This document shows, piece by piece, positions 12,855 through 22,022 of a stretch of DNA of 64,000 bases; the stretch's first letter is position 1; each line of letters starts with the position of its first letter. The stretch spans positions 8,742,001 through 8,806,000 of the forward strand of contig JAULSR010000002.1 of assembly GCA_030512295.1 (NCBI GenBank), in the 5' to 3' direction. Origin of the DNA: Bombardia bombarda. Its lineage: Eukaryota > Ascomycota > Sordariomycetes > Sordariales > Lasiosphaeriaceae. The notes under the pieces were generated by a model. The model worked only from the letters and a program-made list of their open reading frames with translations. It made no database searches and had not been told where the DNA came from. The translations under genes were made by a program, and so were the position numbers.

Positions 12855-13777
12855 ACACATGCCACTCAGCAGCATGAACTACTTCTTTTCTTCTTTTACC
12901 CGTCCCTTTAGAGCGCCTGTGTATGTTTCGAAAAAGAAAAGGACGGCGAAAATAAAAACAAGTGGCCGTCAGGCGAGGCCCAGTTTGCCCTCTCCTTTTT
13001 TTCTTTTTCTCTTAATGGAGTCTTTTCGGGTGGCTTTATAGACGGACTTTTGGACTGGTTGATGGGATAGACAGACGGTGGGAGCAAAGCAAACGGAATG
13101 GAATGAGTGTTGTGTGTTGGGTTGGGCTCCCTCCCCCATTTCTTTCTTTTACTTGGCAATTCCTTACACTGTCTCTGTATCAAAGAATCGCGTTTTCTAG
13201 TAGTAATATACCTCACCGTACCTAAGTACCTCTGTATCTAACTAACTACCTACCTTGCCTTACTTTTGCCTACGTATACAACGAAGGTTGCACATGGTAT
13301 GTTTGTGTCGTGGAGTGTGTGGGTGCATGGGTGTCTGGGGCTGGTTTGTTGAAACTGGTAGCTCTGAAGAGAGGTTATTTGTGGACTCAGAAGAGAAGTA
13401 TCTATACTTGCGAATACAGGCTATATACACTTCAATGTCCATGATCGCAGCATTTCCTGCCTTGCAGTTTGGGTATCGACCTTTGGTCTCATCTGGCCAC
13501 TTCAATGGGCAGGCAGCAAGAGTGAGTGCAAGGGTTAGGGTTAAATATTGCTCAAAGGACCAAAGTCGTCATTTTGAGGGGCCTTACTGTCCCAGCTCCT
13601 CACGTATACTTGCGACTACCGGGTCGCAGTGATTGCGATACAAGTCGCACCTGCCATTCAACTTTATGGACTCTGGCAATCTGTGGGGTCTTATCTAAGA
13701 GAGGAAAAACATCACAAAACCAATGAGGCATTTTTAATCACTTCAATATTACTTTTTGGTGAAAGTCCTCTTGCAGG
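12855..13777. other. intergenic region with telomere-like repeat
   Basis: The region holds the 3' flank of the NADH dehydrogenase gene and the promoter of DML1. AGGGTTAGGGTTA, two units of the fungal telomere repeat, occurs at 13531-13543. No gene is supported. Confidence 0.55.
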
Positions 13778-15781
13778 ATGCACGAGATCATCACGCTCCA
13801 GCTCGGGCAGCAGAGCAACTATGTGGCGACGCATTTCTGGAACGCACAGGCAAGCCCAGTCACTCACTCACTCTCGTTAAGTCTTATCCATACTAACGAC
13901 AAGGCGCAGGAATCCTACTTTACCTACTCTGACGACCAAGAGTCGCCCGTCAACCATGACGTGCACTGGCGGCCCGGCATTGGCGCCGACGGCACCGAGA
14001 CCTTTATGCCGCGGACCGTCATCTACGACCTCAAGGGCGGCTTTGGCACCCTGAAGAGGACGAACGCGCTTTACGCGGATCAGGAGGACGGACCGCCGCA
14101 GGGGTTGTGGTGAGTTTACTTCACACCTCACTTCAACCTCACCCCCTTTCACCCCCCCCCCACCTCCCCCTTACCCCCTTCCTCACCACACCCAGAATCA
14201 CTGACAATCCCCCCCCCCCCCCCCAAAAAAAAGGTCCGGCCCAACAACAACCCTCCACCAACCGCCCATCCCCCCCTCCGCCTACCTCACCGCCCTCGAC
14301 GCCGGCCTGTCCCCCGCCACTCCCCTGCACCCCCGCGACGTGCGCTACTGGTCCGACTTCTCGCGCGTCTTCTACCACCCGCGCTCGGCCATCCAGCTCA
14401 ACGAGTACGAGCTCGGCAGCAGCCTCATGCCGTTCGAGCGGTACGCGTCCGGCGAGGAATTGTTCAGCGAGCTGGACAAAGAGCACGACGTGCTGGACAG
14501 GGATCTGCGCGCGTTCGTCGAGGAGGCGGACCAGATGCAGGGCGTGCAGATGGTGACGGGGCTGGATGATGCGTGGGGCGGGTTCGCGGCGCGGTATGCG
14601 GAGAGGATGAGGGATGAGTATGGGAAGACGCCGGTTTGGGTTTGGGGGGTGCAGCAGGAGGGGGGTGGGGGGGTTTCGAGGGTTGGTTTTTTTTTTTTTT
14701 TTTTTTTTTTTCTTTACTATCTTACCCCCTTTTTGTGGTTGTTTGTTTGCTTGTTTTTGTGGTGGTGGTTGGGGGGGAATTTTACTGATGATAACTAATG
14801 ACTGCAGGACAAGCGCCTGCTACGACTAATCAACAAGGCCAAGGCCATGACGGAGCTGTACAAGCAGGCCTCCATCATCGTCCCGCTCGCCGTGCCGCGG
14901 GCCCTGCCGCAGTCGATCCAGCTGGACCGCTCCTCGCCCTGGCACACGTCGGCGCTGTTGGCCTCGGCCATGGAGAGCATCACGCTGCCGACGCGGCTCA
15001 AGAGCGGCCCGAACAGAGACACGCTCGGCAACATGGCCGACAGGCTGAATGCCATGGGCAAGCAGAGCGTCGCCGGCCTGCAGATGAGCTTTGCGCCTGT
15101 CGTCACAGAGTTTCGTTCGGAGGGGCAGCAGCAGTCCGGGGGGGATCAGGCAGATAGCCGCGTCAGGGGCTCGGTTGCTGTTGTGGGGGGAGGAGAGGAT
15201 GAAGAGGGGGGAGAGGAGGAAGGCGTGCGGCATCTCGATGTCAGCTTCTCGCCTTCGGACCAGCTCGACTCGTACGGTCGGCAGATGAATGGTTTCCACC
15301 ACAAGAAGCCGCGGGTGTTTAGCCAGGTGGTGACGGCGCGTGGGTATGCTGTTGATGAGTATGCCGACGAGGAGATGATGGATGTCGACCAGCAGGATGC
15401 GAGAAGGCGGCGCCGGAATCCGAGCGCGCCGATTACGAGGAGGTGAGCTTTGCTGTTTTCTTCTATAACTAGCCATATATATACATGAACTAACAACAAA
15501 TGTGTCACAGCTACAACTCGACGCTTCAGTTTCCCCTATTGGACAGCTTCCCGCAGATTTTCAGAGACGATGATGGCGAGCCCCTGAAGGGGAGCGTCAA
15601 CATCACCAGTAGCTTGTCTACGGATACGTCGGTATCTGATAGCCTGAAGCTCCTCCGGACCACCATAGCGCGGTCTATTAGCGTCGAGGACCGCGAGGCG
15701 CTCAGTAATGATCTTGCCGAGATGGCGGAGGAGTATCATGAGGGTTGGTCGAGTGGTAGTGACAGTGGTGAGGATGAATAA
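13778..15781 (+). CDS. dml1: DML1/Misato-family mitochondrial inheritance protein
   Basis: Five exons (13778-13849, 13910-14109, 14234-14681, 14808-15442, 15511-15781) encode 541 residues. The family has a tubulin/FtsZ-related fold, and yeast Dml1 is needed for mitochondrial DNA inheritance and morphology. The N-terminus MHEIITLQLGQQSNYVATHFWNAQ, then ESYFTY, FMPRTVIYDLKGGFGTL and DVRYWSDFSRVFYHPRS, is the tubulin-like Misato segment. The C-terminal half holds the second conserved segment (LPQSIQLDRSSPWHTSALLASAMESITLPTR) and ends in an acidic tail. Intron 1 appears to be a 60-nt GC-AG intron: CAG|GCAAGC, an exact TACTAAC branch site and a GCAG acceptor. Reading through it would insert 20 residues into the most conserved part. 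Introns 2 and 3 hold long C and T homopolymers. Its 3' end converges with the PI-PLC gene 230 bases away. Confidence 0.92.
13850..13909 (+). other. 60-nt GC-AG intron in DML1
   Basis: The donor is CAG|GCAAGC, a perfect TACTAAC branch sequence lies at about 13891-13897, and the acceptor is GCGCAG. The length is a multiple of three with no in-frame stop, so the retained form is also open. The spliced form restores WNAQ-ESYFTY, the pattern expected for the family. Confidence 0.8.
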
Positions 15782-16011
15782 GAGAGATGTACTTTGCACA
15801 AAGTGGTGGATTTGGTCAAAGCATGACAGCTAGCACCTACCCATTTAGCTATACATACAGTACCATGGTCAGGGGGTTGGTATCATCTGTGTAAACATTA
15901 CCATAGTATATGCAGCAATAGGTAGACTCATTGCAATACATGGGCAATACCTACCAAACTTCAATGTGATCATTAAGTATCCTAATCCTATTTCTTGACC
16001 CTTCCTTTCCC

Positions 16012-17356
16012 TCACAACCCCAAAACAGCACCAACCAAATCCACATCCCCCGGCTGGTCCCAAAAGTCCAGCACCACAATCCCCAGCCTCTTCCCCCTCA
16101 GCCCCTTCAACACCCCCACCAGCTGCTGGTTCACACCCCCCTGCGGCGTCAACTCTGTCCCATTCCCCAACGCCATGATCTCCGGCGTCACATGCGGGTC
16201 ATTCAAGTTATACTCTGCCGACGTGAACGTGATGTACAGATCATCACCTCCTCCCGCGGCCTTGTTCAAGTGAGCCTCGACAGCCGCCACTTTAGCATCG
16301 ATAATCGCCACAGCAGACAGGTTCGCACCCCCCAGATCATTCGGCTCGTAGTAGTCCTCGATGTACGCACTCAAATTCCGCGCGGTATTATACGTGAGCA
16401 CAAAGTCCTTGCCGTTATCAGGCCACAGCGACGGGCTAAAGTGCAAACCCGGCAACAGCAGCTGCTGCTGCTCTGTCGGCAGATCAAACCGCTGGAAAAC
16501 AACAATCCTCCCCCTCGCCTGGCCCAGCGTCCCCAGCTCACCCCGCTGCTGCAGCACATACCTACTCCCAGTAAGCACCCCCGCGAGCAAGCCCTGCGCC
16601 GTCGCAAAATACCCGCTCGGCTCATTGGGCCTGCCCCCCTCGTACTGAAAGCTCAGAATGACCACCTCGGACGGATGCGCCTCCAGCCAGGCGTAGAACC
16701 CAAACAAGACGTCCTCGACCGTCGCCCGCTGGCTCATCAGCGCCGCCTTATGGTAGAAGGCCAGCGCCGTGCCCGTCGGGTCGAGCGCGTAGCGCAGGTC
16801 GAAGAAGCGGATGCCCGCGTCCAGCGCCGCGGCCGGGCTCGCGGCCTGGCAGCGGTAGAAGACGGCGTCGAACACGCCGTTGGCCGGGTCCGTGTTGTGC
16901 GCGAGCGAGTCCCGCGTCGCCTGGCTAAAGTTCCACGTCGCGCTGTCGTGCGTGCCGGGGATGCTGAGCTGCGTGAGGAGGGCTGCGTCGGGGATTTGGC
17001 GCATCCATCGCGCCCGAGATGTTGTTGTTGTTGTTGTTGTTGTTGTTGTCTTGTTTGGAGAGCTGGATGGTGAGTATTCTCCGAATACCTGGGCGCTGTC
17101 TGCCAGGACCTTTTTCAGTGCCAGGTCGGCTAGCGACTGGGAAGTTTGTAGTGTTGTTGTAGTAGCTGTGCCAGCCGAGGGGGATATAAACGACAAGAGG
17201 TGGAAATGGAGGACGAGAAGCCAGGCAAGGGCCGCCATGGCGACACACAGCAACGCCCCGAAAACTATCCGTATCGGTGCGCGACGATGATGACGTTTCT
17301 GAACTGGCTTGACAAGGCCAATATGCGATTCCTCAGATGCAACAGATTCAGGATAG

Positions 17357-17387
<31 letters not shown>

Positions 17388-17511
17388 TGTCCGAGTCTGT
17401 ATCGGGGTGAGAACTCGCAAGAAAAGGCGATGACGTCGACGACGAAAGCAGCCGTCGCCGCCTACCGTGTCTTTCTCTTCCTTCTCCTTCCTTTTCTGTG
17501 CCTGATTGCAT
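16012..17511 (-). CDS. membrane-tethered PI-PLC X-domain protein
   Basis: One exon encodes 499 residues. A cytosolic-looking basic and acidic N-terminus has an eight-residue Asp run around residues 45-52. One membrane helix follows (about 80-103), then a Ser/Thr linker with about ten threonines, and a phosphatidylinositol-phospholipase-C X-box domain (about 170-420). The X-box shows the conserved start QLSIPGTHDSATWN with the catalytic-type His at about 188, and FFDLRYAL with a second His in AFYHKAAL at about 254. Fungal proteins of this class act as phosphodiesterases or lipases on the outer or lumenal side. The substrate cannot be read from sequence. A single N-terminal helix without a cleavage site suggests a type II membrane protein. 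The Asp and Thr runs are made of pure trinucleotide repeats and probably vary between strains. Confidence 0.85.
17021..17049 (-). repeat. (GTT)n microsatellite coding for a Thr run
   Basis: About nine GTT units (AAC/ACA on the other strand, read as ACA/ACN threonine codons) encode the threonine run between the membrane helix and the catalytic domain of the PI-PLC protein. Copy-number change keeps the frame. Confidence 0.9.
17357..17390 (-). repeat. (GTC)n microsatellite coding for an Asp run
   Basis: About eight GTC units, with GTT interruptions at one end, encode the Asp/Asn-rich run near residue 50 of the PI-PLC protein. Confidence 0.85.
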
Positions 17512-18493
17512 GCTCGGTCATTTGCCTTGCTTGCTTACATATTATTACAGAGGAGGTTGCGATCACCATACCAATCGGCTGTAATATGAATGGACATGCA
17601 TGCTATGATCCAATACGGGACGGGTATTATTAGCTCCCGCCTGCTCCGTAGAAATGGGTGGGTTTGGCGGCTCGATTCCCGAATAGCGATCGACAGGGGG
17701 CAACGTGCCCCAATGATTGGCTGCTGTTTTACAGACCGCGCTTGCACTTATAAACTGGGTGGTGCACCATAAACTGGACGAACCCTTCTCATTAATATGC
17801 ACATTGATGGGATACAAATCTCACAAAATAAAGTAGTCAACGGCTGTGTAGTATAGGGGTAGTACACGTACATGAAGGCTGAAGTTGTCCCTACAAGGCC
17901 CCCTAATGAGAGGGGCTACTCTGGGCTCTGACGAAGATGTGAGACCCTGGTTCGAGCCTAGGCGCAACTGTTCTTCACTTATGGGGTTTTTTTTGGGATA
18001 TAACCTACTTAGATAGCACTGAAGGGGAGGTATTTGAAGCATAGTCATCGACTATTTGGGAATGATACCTATCATTTCATACAATGTGCGTGATCCCAGA
18101 CATCTGTGCGTTAGTAACCCGATGCCACCGTCCTTAGCCCTGACAATCACCATCATCATCTCGCCCAAACATACAGACAAGCCAGGATATGACTAAAAAG
18201 ACACTACCGTTATGTACGAACAGCTAATATAGCTCTGGCGAGGCACTTGGCCCCCAAAACCTAATCTCTATTAGTCTAGTGTGAAAGTCATAGCTAGTTA
18301 CATTTGGAAATAAGTAGACTGCGCTCATCCCAATTTTTTTTTGCCAGCTATCATTCATCGAAAACACACCATGTGTACAACCAGCCAAGCCAGCCAGCGC
18401 GTCCCTCCCTCCTCCAACTTTGTCCCAAACCTGCAAGAAGCCACACCAAGCCAGCCAGCTACCTCTAGCTAATAACGAAGAACGGAAAAAAAG
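17512..18493. other. intergenic region
   Basis: This lies between the start of the PI-PLC gene and the stop of PAP1. Apart from the tRNA-like unit listed separately (17842-17994), I see no gene. Several CCAGCCAAGCCAGCC repeats lie near 18384-18460, in the 3' flank of PAP1. Confidence 0.5.
17842..17994 (+). ncRNA. tRNA-His-like Pol III unit (pseudogene or SINE head)
   Basis: An exact A box (TAGTATAGGGG, 17849-17859) and B box (GGTTCGAGCC, 17949-17958) are followed by an eight-T terminator (17987-17994). The D arm pairs fully (GTAT/GTAC around AGGGGTA). The T stem pairs (CCTGG/CTAGG with one G-U). The acceptor ends GGCTGTG and CGCAACT pair at six of seven positions, two of them wobble. The D-arm and T-arm sequences closely resemble tRNA-His as I recall it from yeast (TAGTATAG..., ACCCTGGTTCGA...CTAGG). 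The middle holds about 55-60 extra bases, and no GTG anticodon sits in a proper loop. A functional tRNA is therefore doubtful. A tRNA pseudogene, an intron-bearing variant or a tRNA-derived SINE are the options. Confidence 0.5.
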
Positions 18494-20465
18494 CTACGCC
18501 GCTACTTCCTCATGCTTGATGTACTGCCGCTTGACAGCCGGGTTCGCGCCCGCATTGCCGTTGTTATTGTTGGACCCCAACGAATCCTCCCGCTGCCTCT
18601 TGCCAGCCGCGTTCAGCTGCTCCGTCACCGCCGCCACCGACCCGTTCTCCGGCCGCTTCCTCTTGACCGCCTTCTTCGGCTTCTCCTCGCCCGGCTCAAA
18701 CACATCGTCCGGCAGCTCCCAGCTCTTGACGTGCTGCACCGTCAGGAAATTCATGTGTCTGTCGTATGCCGACTCGTTCGCCGTGAGCATCGCCTTGAAG
18801 TCGTTAACCTCTCTCGATAGATCCAGAGACTTGGCTTTCTGAACCAGCTGCAACCCGATGTAATGGTTAGTGGTAAAAATCTCAACTTCCTGCTCCTCCT
18901 CAGCCGGCGGCGGCGGCTCAGCCCTGATCACGACTTGGCCGTTTTCAGCCACCGCTATGTTCTGCAAATTCGGTTCCGTATCTATCGGGTCTGATTTCAC
19001 ATGAGGGCCGGCTCCGTTTTCGGTAGTGGTCGTCTCGCTCTTGACCTCGGGCTTGGCTTCGACCTTGGCGTTCAGCGGGCCAGCACCCGGCTTGACCTGA
19101 TAAGCGAGACTGCCGGCCTGGACTTCTTCGATCTCGGTCTGGTTCTTGCATCGATGCACTCGCTCGTAGCCTTTGTTGAAGGGCCGGGCGAGGGCGATAG
19201 AAGGATGTAGCTCGAGCTTGCCGACGAGTATTCGCACCTTAGACTCGACGAATCCAGCCCAAGAATTCTGCGACTCCCTAGTCCTGCCCGACGAAACGAC
19301 TGTGAGGTAGTACTTAAAATCTGATGTGAAGAAGGTGTGCTTTGTAAAGAGGTCCTTCCACGGTCTCTTGCCCACCATGATTTCCTCCGTTATCTTGACT
19401 CCGTTCGCGAGCTCCTGCTGGATCACCGTCATGGACGACTGGCCAATGTTGTGCGTCGAGCACATGGAAGGGTAGGCGGGCGTGATGATGGGCATTTTGT
19501 GGTTCCTGTCACTCGGGTAGATCTAGTCTGTTGTGAGACATCAGCGTAGCGAGAGCCGGGGGTCGACTTACCTTGGGGTTCCAGACAGGCACTCGTGTCA
19601 CCGAGTGGCCGTATTCGATGTCCTTCAGGAGGACGGGCAGTGGCCACGGCCACTTGAGCATGATGTTGAAGAACTTGTTCACCACCAGTGCGCTCGCGGC
19701 CTTTGGGTACAGCTGGCAGACCCGGGCGACAAGCATCGCCCACGCGACTCCTCCCGGGTATCCCATGATGTTGGCGTAGATGGCTTTCCGTTGCGCCCAG
19801 AGCTTGATGGCCCGGAGAGCCACCCTGAATGTCGCCACCTCGGGAACGAGGTTGATAATCTCGTCTGTGACTCTGGTTCCGTTCAGCGACCGCACCTCGT
19901 TCTCGCTCAGGCCGCGCAAGAGACTGTTGTCCTGCAGGTTCCAATGTGGGTCGTCGTCGAGCTGCTTCTTGCCCTGAATGGAGCAGAAGATAAGATCGAT
20001 GCTGATGCCCGAGTATTCGAACTTGATGATGGGCACGAAGGCTTCTGGGACTGTGGTCAGGTCGGTGATGGAGCCGGGAGGGGCCATCTCGAGGAGGAGC
20101 TTTGGGAAGATGTCGAAGTATTGCTGGACAGTGACGTATCTGGGCGCCACGACAAGGGTATCGATATCAGACCCAGGTCCGTAAACGCCCAGACGGTAGC
20201 TTCCATAGGTGAAGACCCGGCCACGAGCATCGCGAATCAAGACAGTGTTCTTAGGCTCCTTCTCCATCGCGGCCCTTTTCACAAATTCGTCAGTGATCCT
20301 CTCCAGGGACTTGAGGACGACCTCGCGCTTGTTCGTCTCGGCGGGGCTTTCGTATGTGCCTTGGGCTCTCAGCTCCCTGAGGAGCAGCTCGCTTAGTCGC
20401 TTCTCGTCCTCGGTCGGGAGAGCGGTCGAAATGGGTGGCGTGACGCCAAGATCTCGGTCAGACAT
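18494..20465 (-). CDS. pap1: nuclear poly(A) polymerase
   Basis: Two exons (20465-19572 and 19522-18494) encode 640 residues. The enzyme adds poly(A) tails to mRNA 3' ends as part of the cleavage and polyadenylation factor. The nucleotidyltransferase motif YGSYRLGVYGPGSDIDTLVV carries catalytic Asp100 and Asp102, and the third Asp is in GISIDLIFC (about 157). The central domain (WAQRKAIYANIMGYPGGVAWAMLVA) and the RNA-binding C-terminal domain (TDFKYYLTV-like segment, FVESKVRILVGKLE) follow. The last 140 residues are low-complexity with basic KRKRP-type nuclear signals. The 49-nt intron splits VWNPK from IYPSDRNHKMP. Its acceptor lies five bases after a competing CAACAG. The ATG at 20465 gives MSDRDLGVTPP; the open frame upstream has no ATG. 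Confidence 0.95.
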
Positions 20466-21532
20466 GCTGGAGGAAAAGAGCGCCGCGGAGCGCCGTCTAC
20501 TCTGGCGCAATCGCAAAAGGTGTCGTCGTCGCCAATTGGGGGAGGGGAAAGGGTATTCTCAAAAAATGGCGATTATTTGCCCGTGTGCAAAAGGTGATGA
20601 GGAAATGAGGCAAACCAAGTTGAAAATGAGGGTCGTCAAAGAAAGGCGAAAGGAAGGGGAGGGTGAGGGAGAGGGTGATGCCGGTGCGAGACGGAAAGGG
20701 CTGGAAATAAGTTGCACGAATATCAAGTCATGGTATGTTGTGCTGCGCTGCGTCTCCTCTGGGGATGCACTGGTGCTGATGTTGACGGCGGTTGCTGTCT
20801 CGACCTTGTGGGGGAGCCGGAGAGATCAGTGGAAGAAGAATCAAGCAAATCCGGGGAAGGTTGAGACCGGGACTCTCAAAGGTTTCCAGCTGCGTCAACA
20901 GAAATTGAAGCACGTCGGCGCGTCCGGTGGCACGGACCCAGAGAGGCTGGAGGCGCTGCGAGTCCCTGGCTTACCTGGTTGGTGGGAGCCCCCAGGCGCG
21001 CAAGGCGCTGTCCAAGCGTTGTCCTTTTTCGGCGATAGGTGACCCCACAGGGCCAGTTGGTCAATGCCTGCTTAAATCAACATGCCGCCCGAGCCAGCAC
21101 CCGTCGAGCACCTCCTGCAACGGCGGCCAGTGAAGCAATCGCACACCTCTAATTCGCCTAGTGTCAGTAGTAGGCACCTTGAGAGTTAAAAGAATGACGA
21201 AACATTGCATCCGGAAACAATCTCTTAAAATCAATATTGAACAGTAGAGTTGACGTGGTCCAGTGGTTACATTAAGGTGGGTCAGTCTAGAACCTAGGTG
21301 GTAGTCCAGTGTCAAGTATCCCGCCTCCACCAGAGCGCAAGGGCGCTATTTTAACCTTAAAGTTGGGGGGCAAACCGCCCGCATTTTGAACCCTCAGCTA
21401 GTGATTTTATGTGTGTAAATCTCCACAACGTCCATTGTGACGGGCTGAACCTTGGGTGCACTTTGTGATATTTGTGGTTGCACGCCGGAACTAACTATCC
21501 GGGTGCCCAAGCCAGGGTTTTATCCCTGGGAA

Positions 21533-21568
21533 GGCTGACTAAGGTGCTGACTAAGATGCTGACTAAGG
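21533..21568 (+). repeat. three tandem copies of a 12-mer
   Basis: GCTGACTAAGGT, GCTGACTAAGAT and GCTGACTAAGGG follow one another directly and abut the palindromic element to the right. They differ only in the last two bases. Confidence 0.9.
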
Positions 21569-21571
21569 GGC

Positions 21572-21653
21572 TGTCACGTGCTAGTGCCTTGGCGCCAAGG
21601 CGCTAGTACCCCACGAGCTATTCCACGCCTAGGAGCGGGCTAGGCCCGTGACA
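21572..21653. mobile_element. 82-bp palindromic element with TGTCACG/CGTGACA ends
   Basis: The ends are a perfect 7-bp inverted repeat (TGTCACG at 21572, CGTGACA at 21647). Inside lies a 32-nt loopless palindrome (21578-21609, centre GGCGCC, two wobble positions) and a GGGC-TAG-GCCC hairpin (21637-21647). No target-site duplication is obvious. On the minus strand it begins TGTCACGG, as some fungal LTRs do, so it could be the end of a solo LTR that extends left over the 12-mers. It could also be a small MITE. No coding part is present. Confidence 0.5.
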
Positions 21654-22022
21654 TCCATACTATAACGAACACGATACTCAGATACAGAATAGCCACGTTC
21701 ATTCCAAAGGAACATGACAATATACTATAAATGTAGAACAAGGCCATGATGCACATAAAGCAATAGCAATGATAAACCGAATAAATGAGCCAACCGACAA
21801 ACATGACATTTTATTCATATGTTGCTGACATATCATCACCTTCCTATATGCAACGCAATCCGCCCGAGCAAAGCAAAGTAAAGCCATGAGAACGAATAAT
21901 CAGACAATCTGCCACCCATCCACCCACCGCTCCAACAGCCCGCAACATATACACACATCTACCTCCTAAAATAACAGCCCATGTCTCCCTTACACTACCA
22001 CTGATAACTACTCCATCCACAG

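Larger units (their letters stand above)
20466..22022. other. intergenic region with repeat remnants
   Basis: The first part is the PAP1 promoter, G/A-rich around 20640-20720. From about 21060 the sequence changes character: a tRNA A-box-like stretch, tandem 12-mers and a palindromic element lie between 21249 and 21653. No coding sequence of a transposon remains. From 21660 to 22022 lies A/T-rich 3' flank of the ligase gene. Confidence 0.5.

Noticed and set aside
16192..17073. 293-residue open frame on the plus strand
   Set aside because: Antisense to the PI-PLC gene, Arg/Val-rich with no recognisable domain.
19533..20396. 287-residue open frame on the plus strand
   Set aside because: Antisense to PAP1 exon 1. 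The PAP1 frame has all catalytic motifs.
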